Shown here one piece after another: positions 25,973 through 33,900 of a stretch of DNA of 64,000 nucleotides. The notes beneath the pieces are model-generated. The model was not told where the DNA came from. It worked only from the letters and a program-made list of their open reading frames with translations, and ran no database searches. Made by a program: the position numbers and the translations under genes. Position 1 is the stretch's first letter. Each line of letters begins with the position of its first letter. The stretch comes from Phenylobacterium sp. (GTDB lineage Bacteria; Pseudomonadota; Alphaproteobacteria; Caulobacterales; Caulobacteraceae): contig NZ_JAUXXE010000068.1 in NCBI RefSeq assembly GCF_030681155.1, forward strand, positions 112,669-176,668, read 5' to 3'.

Positions 25973-27882
25973 CAGAACTCCTCCCAAGAGTCGGTTTCTC
26001 CGACAGGCTCATATTTCGCCGCGGTCGCGGCGCCAGAGCTGTAACCCCGTGTCGGCGAGGGCCGAGGCGCGCGAGGCGGCGCGGCGGTCTTGCGAACGGT
26101 CGAGCGGTCGTTGTCCTGGCCGATCGTGAATTGGCCCATCAGACGGGCAAGCTCCACCGCTTCGCTGGCGAGCGCGTGACTGGCGGCGGTGGACTCTTCG
26201 ACCATGGCCGCATTTTGCTGCGTAACCTGATCCATCTGATTAACAGCCGTGTTGACCTGATGCAGGCCGACGGCCTGTTCCTGGGCGCTGGCGGCGATCT
26301 CCGAAACCGCGCCATTGATCTCCGCCACCTGGGTCGCGATCCGCTGCAGCGCCTTGCCGGTCTGCGCCACGAGCTCGACGCCCTGGCCGACCTGAGCCGA
26401 CGAGGCGGTGATCAGCGACTTGATTTCCTTGGCCGCTTCCGCAGAGCGCTGGGCCAAGGCCCGAACCTCGGAGGCGACGACCGCGAAACCACGACCGGCT
26501 TCGCCCGCGCGGGCGGCTTCGACCCCGGCGTTCAGCGCCAGGAGGTTGGTCTGGAAGGCGATCTCGTCGATCACCCCGATGATCTGGCCGATCTGCTTGG
26601 ACGAGCCCTCGATCTCGCCCATGGCGGCGGTGGCCCGGCTGACGATCACCGCGCTCTGCTCGGCGTCCGATCGCGCGGTTTCCACGACGGTGCGGGCGTG
26701 GTTGGCGCCCTCGGCGGTCTTGCGGACCGTGGCGGTGATCTGGTCGAGCGCCGCGGCGGTTTCTTCCAGGCTGGCGGCCTGCTTCTCGGTGCGGCGGGAC
26801 AGGTCGTCGGCCGCCTGGCTGATCTCGCCAGCGCCGGAGCGCATGTTGGTCGTATTGCCGGTGATCACCGACATCGTGCTCTGCAGGGTCGAGACGGCGG
26901 CGTTGAAGTCGGTCTTCAGTTGCTCGGCCTTCGGCGCGAAGGCGGCGGTGATGCGGAATGTCAGGTCGCCACGAGCCAGCTTGCCCAGCCCCTCGGCCAG
27001 CGAGCCGATGGCGATGGCGTCCTGTTCGGCGTCACGCGCCTTCTCCTGCTCGCGGACTTGACGCTCGGCTTCCACCGCAGCGCGGTGCTCAGTCGCGTCG
27101 GCTTCCAGACGCAGCTTTTCGATCGCCGCATCCTTGAAGGCCAGCACGGCTTGCGCCATCTCGCCGATCTCGTCCTTGCGGCCAATGGCCGGGACATTGA
27201 CCGTGTTGTCGCCGGAAGCCAGGCGCCCCATCACACGGGACATGGCGCCGACCGGGGCGGCGATGGCCTTGGACAGAACCCAGGCCATGGCGGCGGCGGC
27301 GACGACGGCGATCAGGCTGCCGATGATCAAGGTCAACTTCGCCTCGCCAATGGCCTTCTGCTGGGCGGCCGAACGCTCAGCGACCAGCGCCCGCTGAGCG
27401 GTGAGGATCTCGCCCTGAACGTTGCGAACATCGCTGAGGCGCACGTCGTCGATCATGGCTCGCGCCTGCTCCAGCGTGGCGGGATCGCGAGAAAGGGCGA
27501 CGATCTGATCGTTCTTGGCCCGCCATTCGATCAACGCCGCCTTCAGCCGCGCCGCGCGCTCGCGCTGCTCGGGGCGCGTCGTGCGGCTCGAGAAGGCTTC
27601 GAGGCTCTTGTCAGCCGAGACCCCGTCTTCCCCATAGCTCTTCAGGAAGTCGTTGTTCTGGGTCGCCGCGAAGCCGCGAGCGCCGTTCTGTTGTTCAACC
27701 GAATGCGCGAGAACAGCGGTGACATCCTGGATGTTCAGGTTGCTGATGCTGTTCTGGTCCGCCGCCGCGTCGATGGTGTTCAGGCTAACGAACACCATCA
27801 CGGCTGAAAGCGTGAAGACCCCGAGGATCACGGCGAACGCCGCGCTCAACTTGGTGGAAATACGCATATTGTTGAAGTTCAT
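25972..27882 (-). CDS. Methyl-accepting chemotaxis protein with helical-bundle sensor
   Basis: A 636-residue receptor. First TM about residues 12-34 (LSAAFAVILGVFTLSAVMVF), a helical periplasmic region (about 35-185, with SVEQQNGARGFAATQNNDFL and RAALVAERSAAQQ), second TM (about 188-208, LIIGSLIAVVAAAAMAWVL), HAMP, a second HAMP-like segment (LGKLARGDLTFRI) and the signalling domain with the same hairpin tip as its partner ([20 protein letters not shown]). The sensor resembles CHASE3/4HB helical bundles. The C-terminus SWEEF is a CheR/CheB tether motif. It is the first gene of the MCP-cheW-MCP operon; an alternative start is the Met at residue 6 (MRISTKL). Confidence 0.94.
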   Translation of the reverse strand: MNFNNMRISTKLSAAFAVILGVFTLSAVMVFVSLNTIDAAADQNSISNLNIQDVTAVLAHSVEQQNGARGFAATQNNDFLKSYGEDGVSADKSLEAFSSRTTRPEQRERAARLKAALIEWRAKNDQIVALSRDPATLEQARAMIDDVRLSDVRNVQGEILTAQRALVAERSAAQQKAIGEAKLTLIIGSLIAVVAAAAMAWVLSKAIAAPVGAMSRVMGRLASGDNTVNVPAIGRKDEIGEMAQAVLAFKDAAIEKLRLEADATEHRAAVEAERQVREQEKARDAEQDAIAIGSLAEGLGKLARGDLTFRITAAFAPKAEQLKTDFNAAVSTLQSTMSVITGNTTNMRSGAGEISQAADDLSRRTEKQAASLEETAAALDQITATVRKTAEGANHARTVVETARSDAEQSAVIVSRATAAMGEIEGSSKQIGQIIGVIDEIAFQTNLLALNAGVEAARAGEAGRGFAVVASEVRALAQRSAEAAKEIKSLITASSAQVGQGVELVAQTGKALQRIATQVAEINGAVSEIAASAQEQAVGLHQVNTAVNQMDQVTQQNAAMVEESTAASHALASEAVELARLMGQFTIGQDNDRSTVRKTAAPPRAPRPSPTRGYSSGAATAAKYEPVGETDSWEEF

Positions 27883-28178
27883 GAACGACGCCCCGAGAGT
27901 AATAACAACTGTTCATCACTCGCGCCGGGCTTCTGGATCGTTAATCGCATTTAATCGGCGCCCGACAAATTGTCGCACACAAGAGGTCCTCCTCGTGACG
28001 TCGCAAAACAAACATAATTGGCTTTCGATATACCTCCATATCGACCTTAAACGTCGGTAATACCTGCACCTTAAGGGCAGCCATACTTGAATCCTGGAGA
28101 ATGACCGCCGCGGGGATGACTGGCGATCAATCGCGCGACGCCCTATCTGGATGACCGCAACGAAGGGAGTGGCGCCGT
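27883..28178. other. Intergenic space between the MCP operon and the sirtuin gene
   Basis: Nearly 300 bases shared by two divergent transcripts. It is AT-richer than the genes and contains the inverted repeat described separately at 28025-28044. A TTAA-N6-TTAA pair (27941-27954) resembles a CtrA site but has spacing of six rather than seven. I see no clear sigma-54 promoter for the chemotaxis genes. Confidence 0.5.
28025..28044. promoter_or_regulatory. Inverted repeat, candidate operator
   Basis: TCGATAT-ACCTCC-ATATCGA: seven-base perfect arms with a six-base spacer, in the divergent promoter region of the MCP operon and the sirtuin gene. The size suits a dimeric repressor or activator. Confidence 0.5.
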
Positions 28179-28919
28179 ATGAGCCGCCGACAATTGGCCA
28201 ACGCCATCGACGCAGCGCGGAACATCGTGATCTTCACCGGGGCTGGTATTTCCACGGAATCCGGCGTGCCGGACTTCCGCAGTCCCGGCGGCGTGTGGAG
28301 CCGGATGAAGCCGATCTACTTCCAGGAATTCGTCAGCGACGAAGAGCGGCGCCGGGAGGCCTGGTCACGCGTGTTTTCTGGGGCCGCCCGGTGGACTGGG
28401 GCCGCGCCGAACGACGGTCATACCGCCGTCGCGCGCCTGATCGCCGAAGGTAGGGCCAGCGCGGTGATCACCCAGAACGTCGATAATCTGCATCAACAGT
28501 CGGGCATTCCGGACAGTCAGATCATCGAACTGCACGGCAACGCCCACTATGCGCGCTGTCTCGCCTGCGGCCTTCGACACGAGTTCGAGGAGTTCCGGGA
28601 GAGCTTCCTTGAGCACGCCCAAATCCCGGTCTGCCGCGCCTGCGGCGGCTTGGTGAAATCGGCGACCATTTCCTTCGGGCAGAGCATGCCGGAAGAACCG
28701 ATGGAGCGGGCCGAAGCCGCGACACTCGATTGCGACCTCTTCCTGGTCCTCGGATCTTCTTTGGTGGTCTATCCGGCCGCCGGCTTCCCGCTAATGGCCA
28801 AGCAGAACGGAGCGATGCTGGCCATCGTCAACCGCGAAGCGACGGATCAGGACCCGCATGCCGACATCGTCCTGCATGACGAAATCGGTCCGGCGCTGAG
28901 CGAGATCGTCGGCGCCTAG
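28179..28919 (+). CDS. cobB: Sir2-family NAD-dependent protein deacylase
   Basis: A 246-residue sirtuin. NAD-binding TGAGISTESGVPDFRS near residue 20, TQNVDNLHQQSG and the catalytic His in ELHGNAH; a zinc ribbon with CLAC and CRAC pairs; and the C-terminal LVLGSSLVVYPAA and IVNREATDQD blocks. All catalytic residues are present. It removes acyl groups from lysines; acetyl-CoA synthetase, whose gene lies 11 kb away in this window, is the classical target of the CobB type. The TRY-x-x-Arg desuccinylase pair of class III sirtuins is not apparent, so deacetylation is the likelier activity. The end overlaps the convergent zinc-ribbon gene by four bases. Confidence 0.95.
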   Translation: MSRRQLANAIDAARNIVIFTGAGISTESGVPDFRSPGGVWSRMKPIYFQEFVSDEERRREAWSRVFSGAARWTGAAPNDGHTAVARLIAEGRASAVITQNVDNLHQQSGIPDSQIIELHGNAHYARCLACGLRHEFEEFRESFLEHAQIPVCRACGGLVKSATISFGQSMPEEPMERAEAATLDCDLFLVLGSSLVVYPAAGFPLMAKQNGAMLAIVNREATDQDPHADIVLHDEIGPALSEIVGA

Positions 28920-29212
28920 GCGCGCCTGGTTGGTCGCGCGCGCAACTTGGTGGGGGGTGGATCGGCGCGGAAATCCGCCACCGTGCCGAGCTTGGCGTTG
29001 CAAGACGGGCAGCGGATCACGACGTCGTCGGCGAGGCTGGCCTCAATCGAGAACCCGGCGCCGCAGGGCTTGCACTTCCAGTCATGCTGGACCGGCGCGG
29101 GGGCAGGCGGCGCAGGCGCGCGCGCAGGCTTCTTCTTCGGCCCCTCCGGCAGAACAACTTTCGGTGGGTTCTTCAGCGACAGGATAGGACGTCGCTTAGG
29201 TTCGTCGCTCAT
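28916..29212 (-). CDS. Small zinc-ribbon protein of unknown function
   Basis: A 98-residue protein. A Lys/Pro/Ala-rich N-terminal half (PKKKPARAPAPPAPAPVQ) is followed by a two-pair zinc ribbon, CKPCGAGF and, 17 residues later, CPSCNAKL, ending in a basic tail (KLRARPTRRA). Zinc ribbons of this form bind nucleic acid or zinc structurally. It is convergent with the sirtuin gene. I do not recognise a named family. Confidence 0.75.
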   Translation of the reverse strand: MSDEPKRRPILSLKNPPKVVLPEGPKKKPARAPAPPAPAPVQHDWKCKPCGAGFSIEASLADDVVIRCPSCNAKLGTVADFRADPPPTKLRARPTRRA

Positions 29213-29506
29213 GATCTAGGACTTGTGACTCCGACGTGTGGACACGTCACGGCGCGGCCGGGGTAAAGCCGGTTCTCCCTTGTCCGGGATTGACTTGCAA
29301 CACCAAAGGGAAACGAATTCAATCTCGCGAGATTGTCCAGTCGCGCGACGGGCGCTCCTCGTCGCGGATCGATCTTCGTGAGCGCTTAAGAAGTTTCGAG
29401 GTTAAAGAGAGTAACGGACTTTCCTGGTTGCTGACGCGCTCGCCGTTGCTGGCGCGGCGCTCGGCCTGGAAGGCGCCCGTCGCAAGGACATTCGGGGGAG
29501 AAACCG
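29213..29506. other. Intergenic space upstream of the EpsD-like lipoprotein
   Basis: Just under 300 bases with no coding potential. It contains a TTGACT hexamer (29290-29295) that could be a -35 element, with only a weak -10 (ACGAAT) at standard spacing, and a perfect 16-base palindrome at 29320-29335 annotated separately. The upstream zinc-ribbon gene is divergent, so both promoters are here. Confidence 0.5.
29320..29335. promoter_or_regulatory. Perfect 16-base palindrome, candidate operator
   Basis: CAATCTCGCGAGATTG is fully self-complementary. It sits just downstream of a possible -35/-10 pair and about 170 bases before the EpsD-like gene, a position suitable for repression. Confidence 0.5.
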
Positions 29507-30472
29507 ATGAAACTGAAATGGACTCATGGCGCGGCGCTGCTGGCCTGCATCGCCTTGAGCGGCTGCGGCATGATCGGCGGCGACAAGGCCCCCAAGGGGC
29601 AGGTGGTCGCCACGGTGAATGGTGAAGAGATCACCGTCACCGAACTCAATCGCGAACTCGCAGGCGCGGCTCCAGCCAATCCGGCCGAGCGCAAGGCCGC
29701 CGAACAGGCCGCCCTGGAATCGATCATCACGCGTAAGCTGGTCGCCCAGGCGTCGAAGGATCAGAAACTCGACAAGACGCCGATCTTCGCCCAGCAGGAA
29801 CTGCAGGCGAAGGAAGCCATGCTGGTCGGCGCCATGCAGCGCAAGATCGCCTCGACCGTCGTCGCGCCGACCCGCGCCGAAGGCGAAAAGTTCGTCGCCG
29901 AACATCCCAACATGTTTGCAGACCGCCGCGTGATGGTCGTGGACCAGATCGTGGTCGGGTCCTTCAAGCCTGAGCTCATGAAAGAGTTCGAGCCACTGAC
30001 CACCCTTGAGCAGATCGAGGCGGTCCTGGTTCGTGAAAACCTCGACTTCCAGCGGACCACCACGGTGCTCGACACCCTGAACGCTCCGGAAGACCTCACC
30101 AAGACCTTGGCTAATCTGCCGCCGAACGAGATCTTCATCTTTCCGCGTGGCAACGCGGTGTTTGTGAACCAGATCCGCGACAACCGGGTCATGCCGTTCA
30201 CCGGCGACCGCGCCATCAACTACGCCATGGCGGGGTTGAAGTCGCTCCGCACCCAGGAAGCCCTGGCCAAGCAGCTCGAAGCCATCCGCAAGGCCGGCGA
30301 GGGCGAGATCACCTACAACGACAAGTACAAGCCCGTTAAGGCCGCCGCCAAGCCGGCCGCTCCGGCCGCCAAGGCTGCGCCGGCGCCTGCCGCGCCCGCC
30401 GCCACCGCTCCCGCGCCAGCTACTCCGGCCGCCCCGGCCGCGACGGCTCCGGCCGGCGCCGCGCCGACCTAG
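29507..30472 (+). CDS. EpsD-like lipoprotein with SurA/PpiC-type chaperone fold
   Basis: A 321-residue lipoprotein. Signal peptide ends in LSGC, placing the lipidated Cys at residue 20. Residues about 30-130 form the helical SurA N-terminal type domain (VVATVNGEEITVTELNREL), followed by a PpiC-like region (about 140-245) in which the usual parvulin active-site residues are not obvious. The last about 45 residues are a low-complexity Ala/Pro/Lys tail. The sequence agrees best with the EpsD family of exopolysaccharide-associated PPIase-like proteins, but no polysaccharide genes are nearby, and the gene stands alone between intergenic spaces. It likely acts at the inner face of the outer membrane or periplasm. 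Confidence 0.8.
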   Translation: MKLKWTHGAALLACIALSGCGMIGGDKAPKGQVVATVNGEEITVTELNRELAGAAPANPAERKAAEQAALESIITRKLVAQASKDQKLDKTPIFAQQELQAKEAMLVGAMQRKIASTVVAPTRAEGEKFVAEHPNMFADRRVMVVDQIVVGSFKPELMKEFEPLTTLEQIEAVLVRENLDFQRTTTVLDTLNAPEDLTKTLANLPPNEIFIFPRGNAVFVNQIRDNRVMPFTGDRAINYAMAGLKSLRTQEALAKQLEAIRKAGEGEITYNDKYKPVKAAAKPAAPAAKAAPAPAAPAATAPAPATPAAPAATAPAGAAPT

Positions 30473-30479
30473 GACGACA

Positions 30480-30507
30480 GGGCGCGGCAGGCTTCCCTGC
30501 CGCGCCC
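30480..30507. terminator. Strong hairpin after the EpsD-like gene
   Basis: A perfect 12-bp GC-rich stem (GGGCGCGGCAGG with CCTGCCGCGCCC) around a CTTC loop, starting eight bases after the stop. There is no T-tract, so it is either a factor-dependent terminator or a transcript-end stabiliser. Confidence 0.6.
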
Positions 30508-30625
30508 ACATCGCCTGCAGGCCTGAAGCGCCTGAGCGCTTGGCCACGTGTCTCTAAATTTCCTGATGTCTTCCACACGGCCGGGTCGGCTTTATTCGCC
30601 GCGCCGCCGATCCGTTCGTGGAAAA

Positions 30626-30701
30626 TGGTGCCGCTTACAGGACTCGAACCTGTGACCCCCTCATTACGAATGAGGTGCTCTACCAGCTGAGCTAAAGCGG
30701 C
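30626..30701 (-). tRNA. tRNA-Thr (anticodon CGT)
   Basis: A 76-base cloverleaf on the reverse strand with encoded CCA at 30626-30628. Acceptor GCCGCTT/AAGCGGC, discriminator A. Anticodon stem CCTCA/TGAGG encloses TTCGTAA, anticodon CGT for ACG codons. T arm GGTTCGAGTCC. Confidence 0.96.
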
Positions 30702-30743
30702 CTGGTACACGTTCGTGGAGCGATTTGCCCCGCGAAGGAGGGT

Positions 30744-32270
30744 TTACTTAGCGACTCTCGGCCCGCTCGCCAAGCGCCGCCTTGCTTGAGGTCGCCGCTG
30801 ACCAGGCTGAGGGACCGGCGGGACTAGAGTTTCATCCTCCTCATAGACCCCTTCCTCAACGGGGTAAGGCGCCGCATCAACCTCATGCGCTTCCAAGAAA
30901 GCTACTGAATCTACATAAGAAATCGGCAAGGCGGGCAGTTCTCTCATCGTCCTTTCGCGGCGTTCATGGCGCGGATGAATCAGTTCGCCCGTTTCAGCGA
31001 AACTCATCACCAAACGCGCCCAATCGGCCGCCTCGTAGGCAAAGGCGCGGCCTTCGGGGTCTAGATCGGACCAGTCGGCTTCCCTTTCCGCTTTTACGCC
31101 GCGCGCCATCCAGACCCGCGCCTCATCCGGCTGCCCGGCCGCGAATGCGACCCGCGCCATCAGCCCGGCGATCCGGGCGGTGACGGTTTCAGGCTCCAGC
31201 GCCCTGGCGGCGGCCTGCGCCCGCGACGTATCTCCGGCGATCAAGGCCTGCTCGACCAGCAGGATGCGGCTCTCCCGAGCCCCGGGGTTCAGTTCGGCCA
31301 GTTGGCGCAAGCGATCGGCGCGCTGGCGCGGCGTCTCACTGGTCCGCAGATCGCGATAGGCGAGCCACAAGGCCGGATGGGGCGCGACCTTCCAGGCCCC
31401 TTCGAGAACCTGCGCCGCGCGCGCCGGCTTGCCGGAAGCCCCCAACAGACGCGCGGCCATCACCACGCCAGGCGCGAAGCCCGGCTGCAGCTTGGCGGCC
31501 TCGACCGCGAATTCGAGGGCCTGGGCCTGGCTGTTGGGATCGGCCGAGGCCTCAAGCTGACCCGCGGAGGCCGCGAGCAAGGCGGCGCGGGCGCGCTCAG
31601 CGACGATCGGCGAAACGATCTTGCGATCGAGGGCGCCCTTGGCCAGCTCACGCGCGCCGCTCCAGTCGCCGTCCTCGAGCTTGGCTTCCAACAATACGCG
31701 CCAAGCCCAACGGCCTGTGCGGGCCAGGCCATAGGCCTGCTCGGCGTGACTGATGGCGCCCGCGCGATCACCCTGGGCCAGCGCCAGTTGCATCAGTCCT
31801 TTATGGCCGGCCAGGCGCATGTCGGGCAGGCCCAGCATTGCGCCATAGGCGGCTTGGGCGGCGGCTGCGTCACCCGCCGCCTCTGCGGCCTGGGCGGCCA
31901 GCACCCGGACCAGACCAGGCGCCTCGTCGGCAAGTTCGGCCGCCTTCTGGGCCAGGCGGCGGGCCTCCGATCCGTCGCCGGCGGCCGCAGCGACGAAACC
32001 GCGGGTCAGTACGTCGTTGGCCTGGCGACGCCGCCCCTCAGCCCGCGCCCGGGCGGCGCGGCGCGGGGCCTCGGCCGCCCACAGCAGCAATCGCCATGCG
32101 ACCATCGCCGATAGAGCCAGGAAAAGGGTGATCAGCACGAATGCCGCGGCCGTCATGTCGGCCCGCCAGCCCAGCCAGACGACATTGGCGTGGCCCGGCT
32201 CCCCGGTGATCGCCAGCATCGCCGTCGCGAGGGCGGCGACCAGGAAGACGATGATTGCAGCGCGGATCAT
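30744..32270 (-). CDS. hemY: HemY-domain membrane TPR protein (alphaproteobacterial hemY/Orf52 type)
   Basis: A 508-residue protein with two N-terminal membrane segments (about 3-24 and 38-60), the HemY N-terminal signature GHANVVWLGWRADMTAAAF, and then a long run of helical TPR-like repeats (for example AALLAASAGQLEASAD and ARESRILLVEQALIAGD) to about residue 430, ending in a Pro/Arg-rich tail. This is the TPR-containing HemY that follows hemC-hemD-mitofilin in many alphaproteobacteria and not the protoporphyrinogen oxidase of the same name. It overlaps the mitofilin gene by four bases. It is the last gene of the heme cluster, and its role is probably membrane scaffolding. Confidence 0.9.
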   Translation of the reverse strand: MIRAAIIVFLVAALATAMLAITGEPGHANVVWLGWRADMTAAAFVLITLFLALSAMVAWRLLLWAAEAPRRAARARAEGRRRQANDVLTRGFVAAAAGDGSEARRLAQKAAELADEAPGLVRVLAAQAAEAAGDAAAAQAAYGAMLGLPDMRLAGHKGLMQLALAQGDRAGAISHAEQAYGLARTGRWAWRVLLEAKLEDGDWSGARELAKGALDRKIVSPIVAERARAALLAASAGQLEASADPNSQAQALEFAVEAAKLQPGFAPGVVMAARLLGASGKPARAAQVLEGAWKVAPHPALWLAYRDLRTSETPRQRADRLRQLAELNPGARESRILLVEQALIAGDTSRAQAAARALEPETVTARIAGLMARVAFAAGQPDEARVWMARGVKAEREADWSDLDPEGRAFAYEAADWARLVMSFAETGELIHPRHERRERTMRELPALPISYVDSVAFLEAHEVDAAPYPVEEGVYEEDETLVPPVPQPGQRRPQARRRLASGPRVAK

Positions 32271-33124
32271 CCGCCGCTCCGGGCCAAGTCGGTCAGGTCC
32301 TTCAAGGCTTGGGCGCGGACCTCGGCGATGTTGCGGTCGATCCGAGCGCGCCGTTCGGCGCGGTCGCGCCACGGCCCGAGGGCGTCCTTGCCGGCCGGCG
32401 GCAACGCCTCGAGCGTCGCCAGTGCGGTGGTGAGGTCGCCATCCTCGACCTGCTGCTCGGCCTTGGCCAGCACTGCGTCGAGGCCCTCGCCCGGCACATC
32501 GCCAACCCGGCGCAGGGTGACGACTCGCGAGAGGGCGTAGCCGATCCGGTCGAGAACGCCGGCCCCGTCGCCTGGAGCCCGGGCGGCGGAGGCGGCGCGA
32601 GCGGCGTAGTCTGGGAAGCTGGCCGCCAGGGCCATGCGGCTGGGCGCGCCACGCTCGGCGTCGGCGGTCAGCGACCGAAGATCAAGAGACGGCGCGCTCG
32701 CCGCCAAGGCCTGAAGCTCGCCCGCGAACGACCGCGACGTCTGCGAGGCCTCGACCAGGGCGGCCGCCGTCAGCGCCGAGGCCGCAGCGGAGGCCACGCG
32801 CGCGCGGCCCGCCTCCAACGCATCCATGCGGGAGGCGATCTCGCCGGTGGCGGGCTCGGCCGAAAGACTTAGCTCACCACCGGCCTGGGGCGTCGCAGGA
32901 GCGAAAGGAGCCGTCAGGGGGGCGAGCGCTGGCGCGGGTGTGTCCATCACGCCGGCGCGCGGCTTGCTGGGGTAAAGCTCGGGTCCGAACCGCGCGGCGA
33001 GATAACCGCCGGCGACACAGGCCAGGCCGAACACGATCACCGCCCAGACGGCCCACCCCACCGGGCGGCCTCGGCGATAGGAGCCGGGATCGCGGGGCGC
33101 GGAAAGCTCGATCGGATCGCTCAT
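32267..33124 (-). CDS. Mitofilin-like inner membrane protein (alphaproteobacterial Mic60 homologue, short)
   Basis: A 285-residue protein with a single N-terminal membrane anchor (about 22-44, VGWAVWAVIVFGLACVAGGY) after a cytoplasmic tail, a Pro/Ala-rich linker, a short helical region and a C-terminal mitofilin-type module (DRIGYALSRVVTLRRVGD, then LTTALATLEALPPAGK). Position between hemD and hemY is the diagnostic context for the alphaproteobacterial ancestor of Mic60, which shapes intracytoplasmic membranes. Typical homologues are 350-450 residues with a long coiled coil; here the helical region is very short. It begins four bases before the hemD stop region and overlaps hemY by four bases. 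Confidence 0.85.
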   Translation of the reverse strand: MSDPIELSAPRDPGSYRRGRPVGWAVWAVIVFGLACVAGGYLAARFGPELYPSKPRAGVMDTPAPALAPLTAPFAPATPQAGGELSLSAEPATGEIASRMDALEAGRARVASAAASALTAAALVEASQTSRSFAGELQALAASAPSLDLRSLTADAERGAPSRMALAASFPDYAARAASAARAPGDGAGVLDRIGYALSRVVTLRRVGDVPGEGLDAVLAKAEQQVEDGDLTTALATLEALPPAGKDALGPWRDRAERRARIDRNIAEVRAQALKDLTDLARSGG

Positions 33125-33127
33125 CGC

Positions 33128-33829
33128 CTACCGGTCTATCAGATTCAGCAGAGCCGCTTCGAGGGGGAAGGGCGCGAAGGTTTGCTCGGCGACGCCAACC
33201 TTCGCCAGCGGCTCCATCGCGGCCTTCGAAAGGCCGAGCACCCTCAGATGGGGTTGAGGATGGCTAGCCAGGACTGCGGCCAAGGCCGCGGCGCCCTTGG
33301 CCGAATGGACAAGCGCGACGTCGACCCGCGCCAGTTCCTCGATCTGAAACGGCTCAAGCCGGGTGGGCAAGGTGTCGTAGAGCGTGAGGGCGCGCACCTC
33401 GATCCTGGCGCGCTCCAATGCGCCGGCCAGATCGCCCGCCAGTTCGGCCGCGCCGGGGTGCAGAACAACGCCGGCGATCTCGGCGCGACGCGATGCTATC
33501 CCCCGGGCCAGGGCCTCGACGTCGCCATCAGCCGACAGCACCTGTTTGAAGCCCGCCTGCCGCGCCGCCAAGGCGGTCGCCGCTCCAACCGCGAAGACCC
33601 GCAGCGAGCGATCGGCGTTGAGCCGGGTGAACGCTCGCAATCCGTTGGCGCTGGTGAAGGCCAGGGCGCCCACATCACGCAGATCGACCTCGGCGTTTTC
33701 CAGCATCTCCACCGCCAGCAGCGGCGCCACGAGGGTTGCGTGGCCAAGCGCGTGGACGCGCGCGGCGGTGGCGTCCGCTCCGGGCTGCGCGCGCGTGATC
33801 CAGATCTTCAAGGGGCGAGCGCCATTCAT
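33128..33829 (-). CDS. hemD: Uroporphyrinogen-III synthase
   Basis: A 233-residue HemD from the ATG at 33827-33829. The enzyme converts hydroxymethylbilane to uroporphyrinogen III, the branch-point to heme and corrinoids. HemD sequences are poorly conserved; support is the start WITRAQPGADATAARV, the typical ALAFTSANGLRAF and FAVGAATALAARQAG segments, the LYDTLPTRL hinge and position directly after hemC, with the mitofilin gene following. The open frame goes on to 33859, but the later ATG fits the family. A 71-base gap separates it from hemC. Confidence 0.9.
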   Translation of the reverse strand: MNGARPLKIWITRAQPGADATAARVHALGHATLVAPLLAVEMLENAEVDLRDVGALAFTSANGLRAFTRLNADRSLRVFAVGAATALAARQAGFKQVLSADGDVEALARGIASRRAEIAGVVLHPGAAELAGDLAGALERARIEVRALTLYDTLPTRLEPFQIEELARVDVALVHSAKGAAALAAVLASHPQPHLRVLGLSKAAMEPLAKVGVAEQTFAPFPLEAALLNLIDR

Positions 33830-33900
33830 CGCAGGTGGAGAAACCAATCGTTCCCACAACCCTGGAGGGGGACGCCCGCAGAATCAATCCGCCGTTCGGA

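Noticed and set aside
27941..27954. TTAA-N6-TTAA as a CtrA site
   Set aside because: CtrA sites use seven-base spacing, and TTAA pairs are frequent in AT-richer spacers.
30330..30472. GCC-rich repetitive DNA at the end of the EpsD-like gene as a tandem repeat
   Set aside because: It encodes an in-frame Ala/Pro/Lys tail; there is no fixed repeat unit.
30744..32270. hemY as protoporphyrinogen oxidase
   Set aside because: No FAD-binding motif; it has two membrane segments and TPR-like repeats, the unrelated HemY-domain protein.
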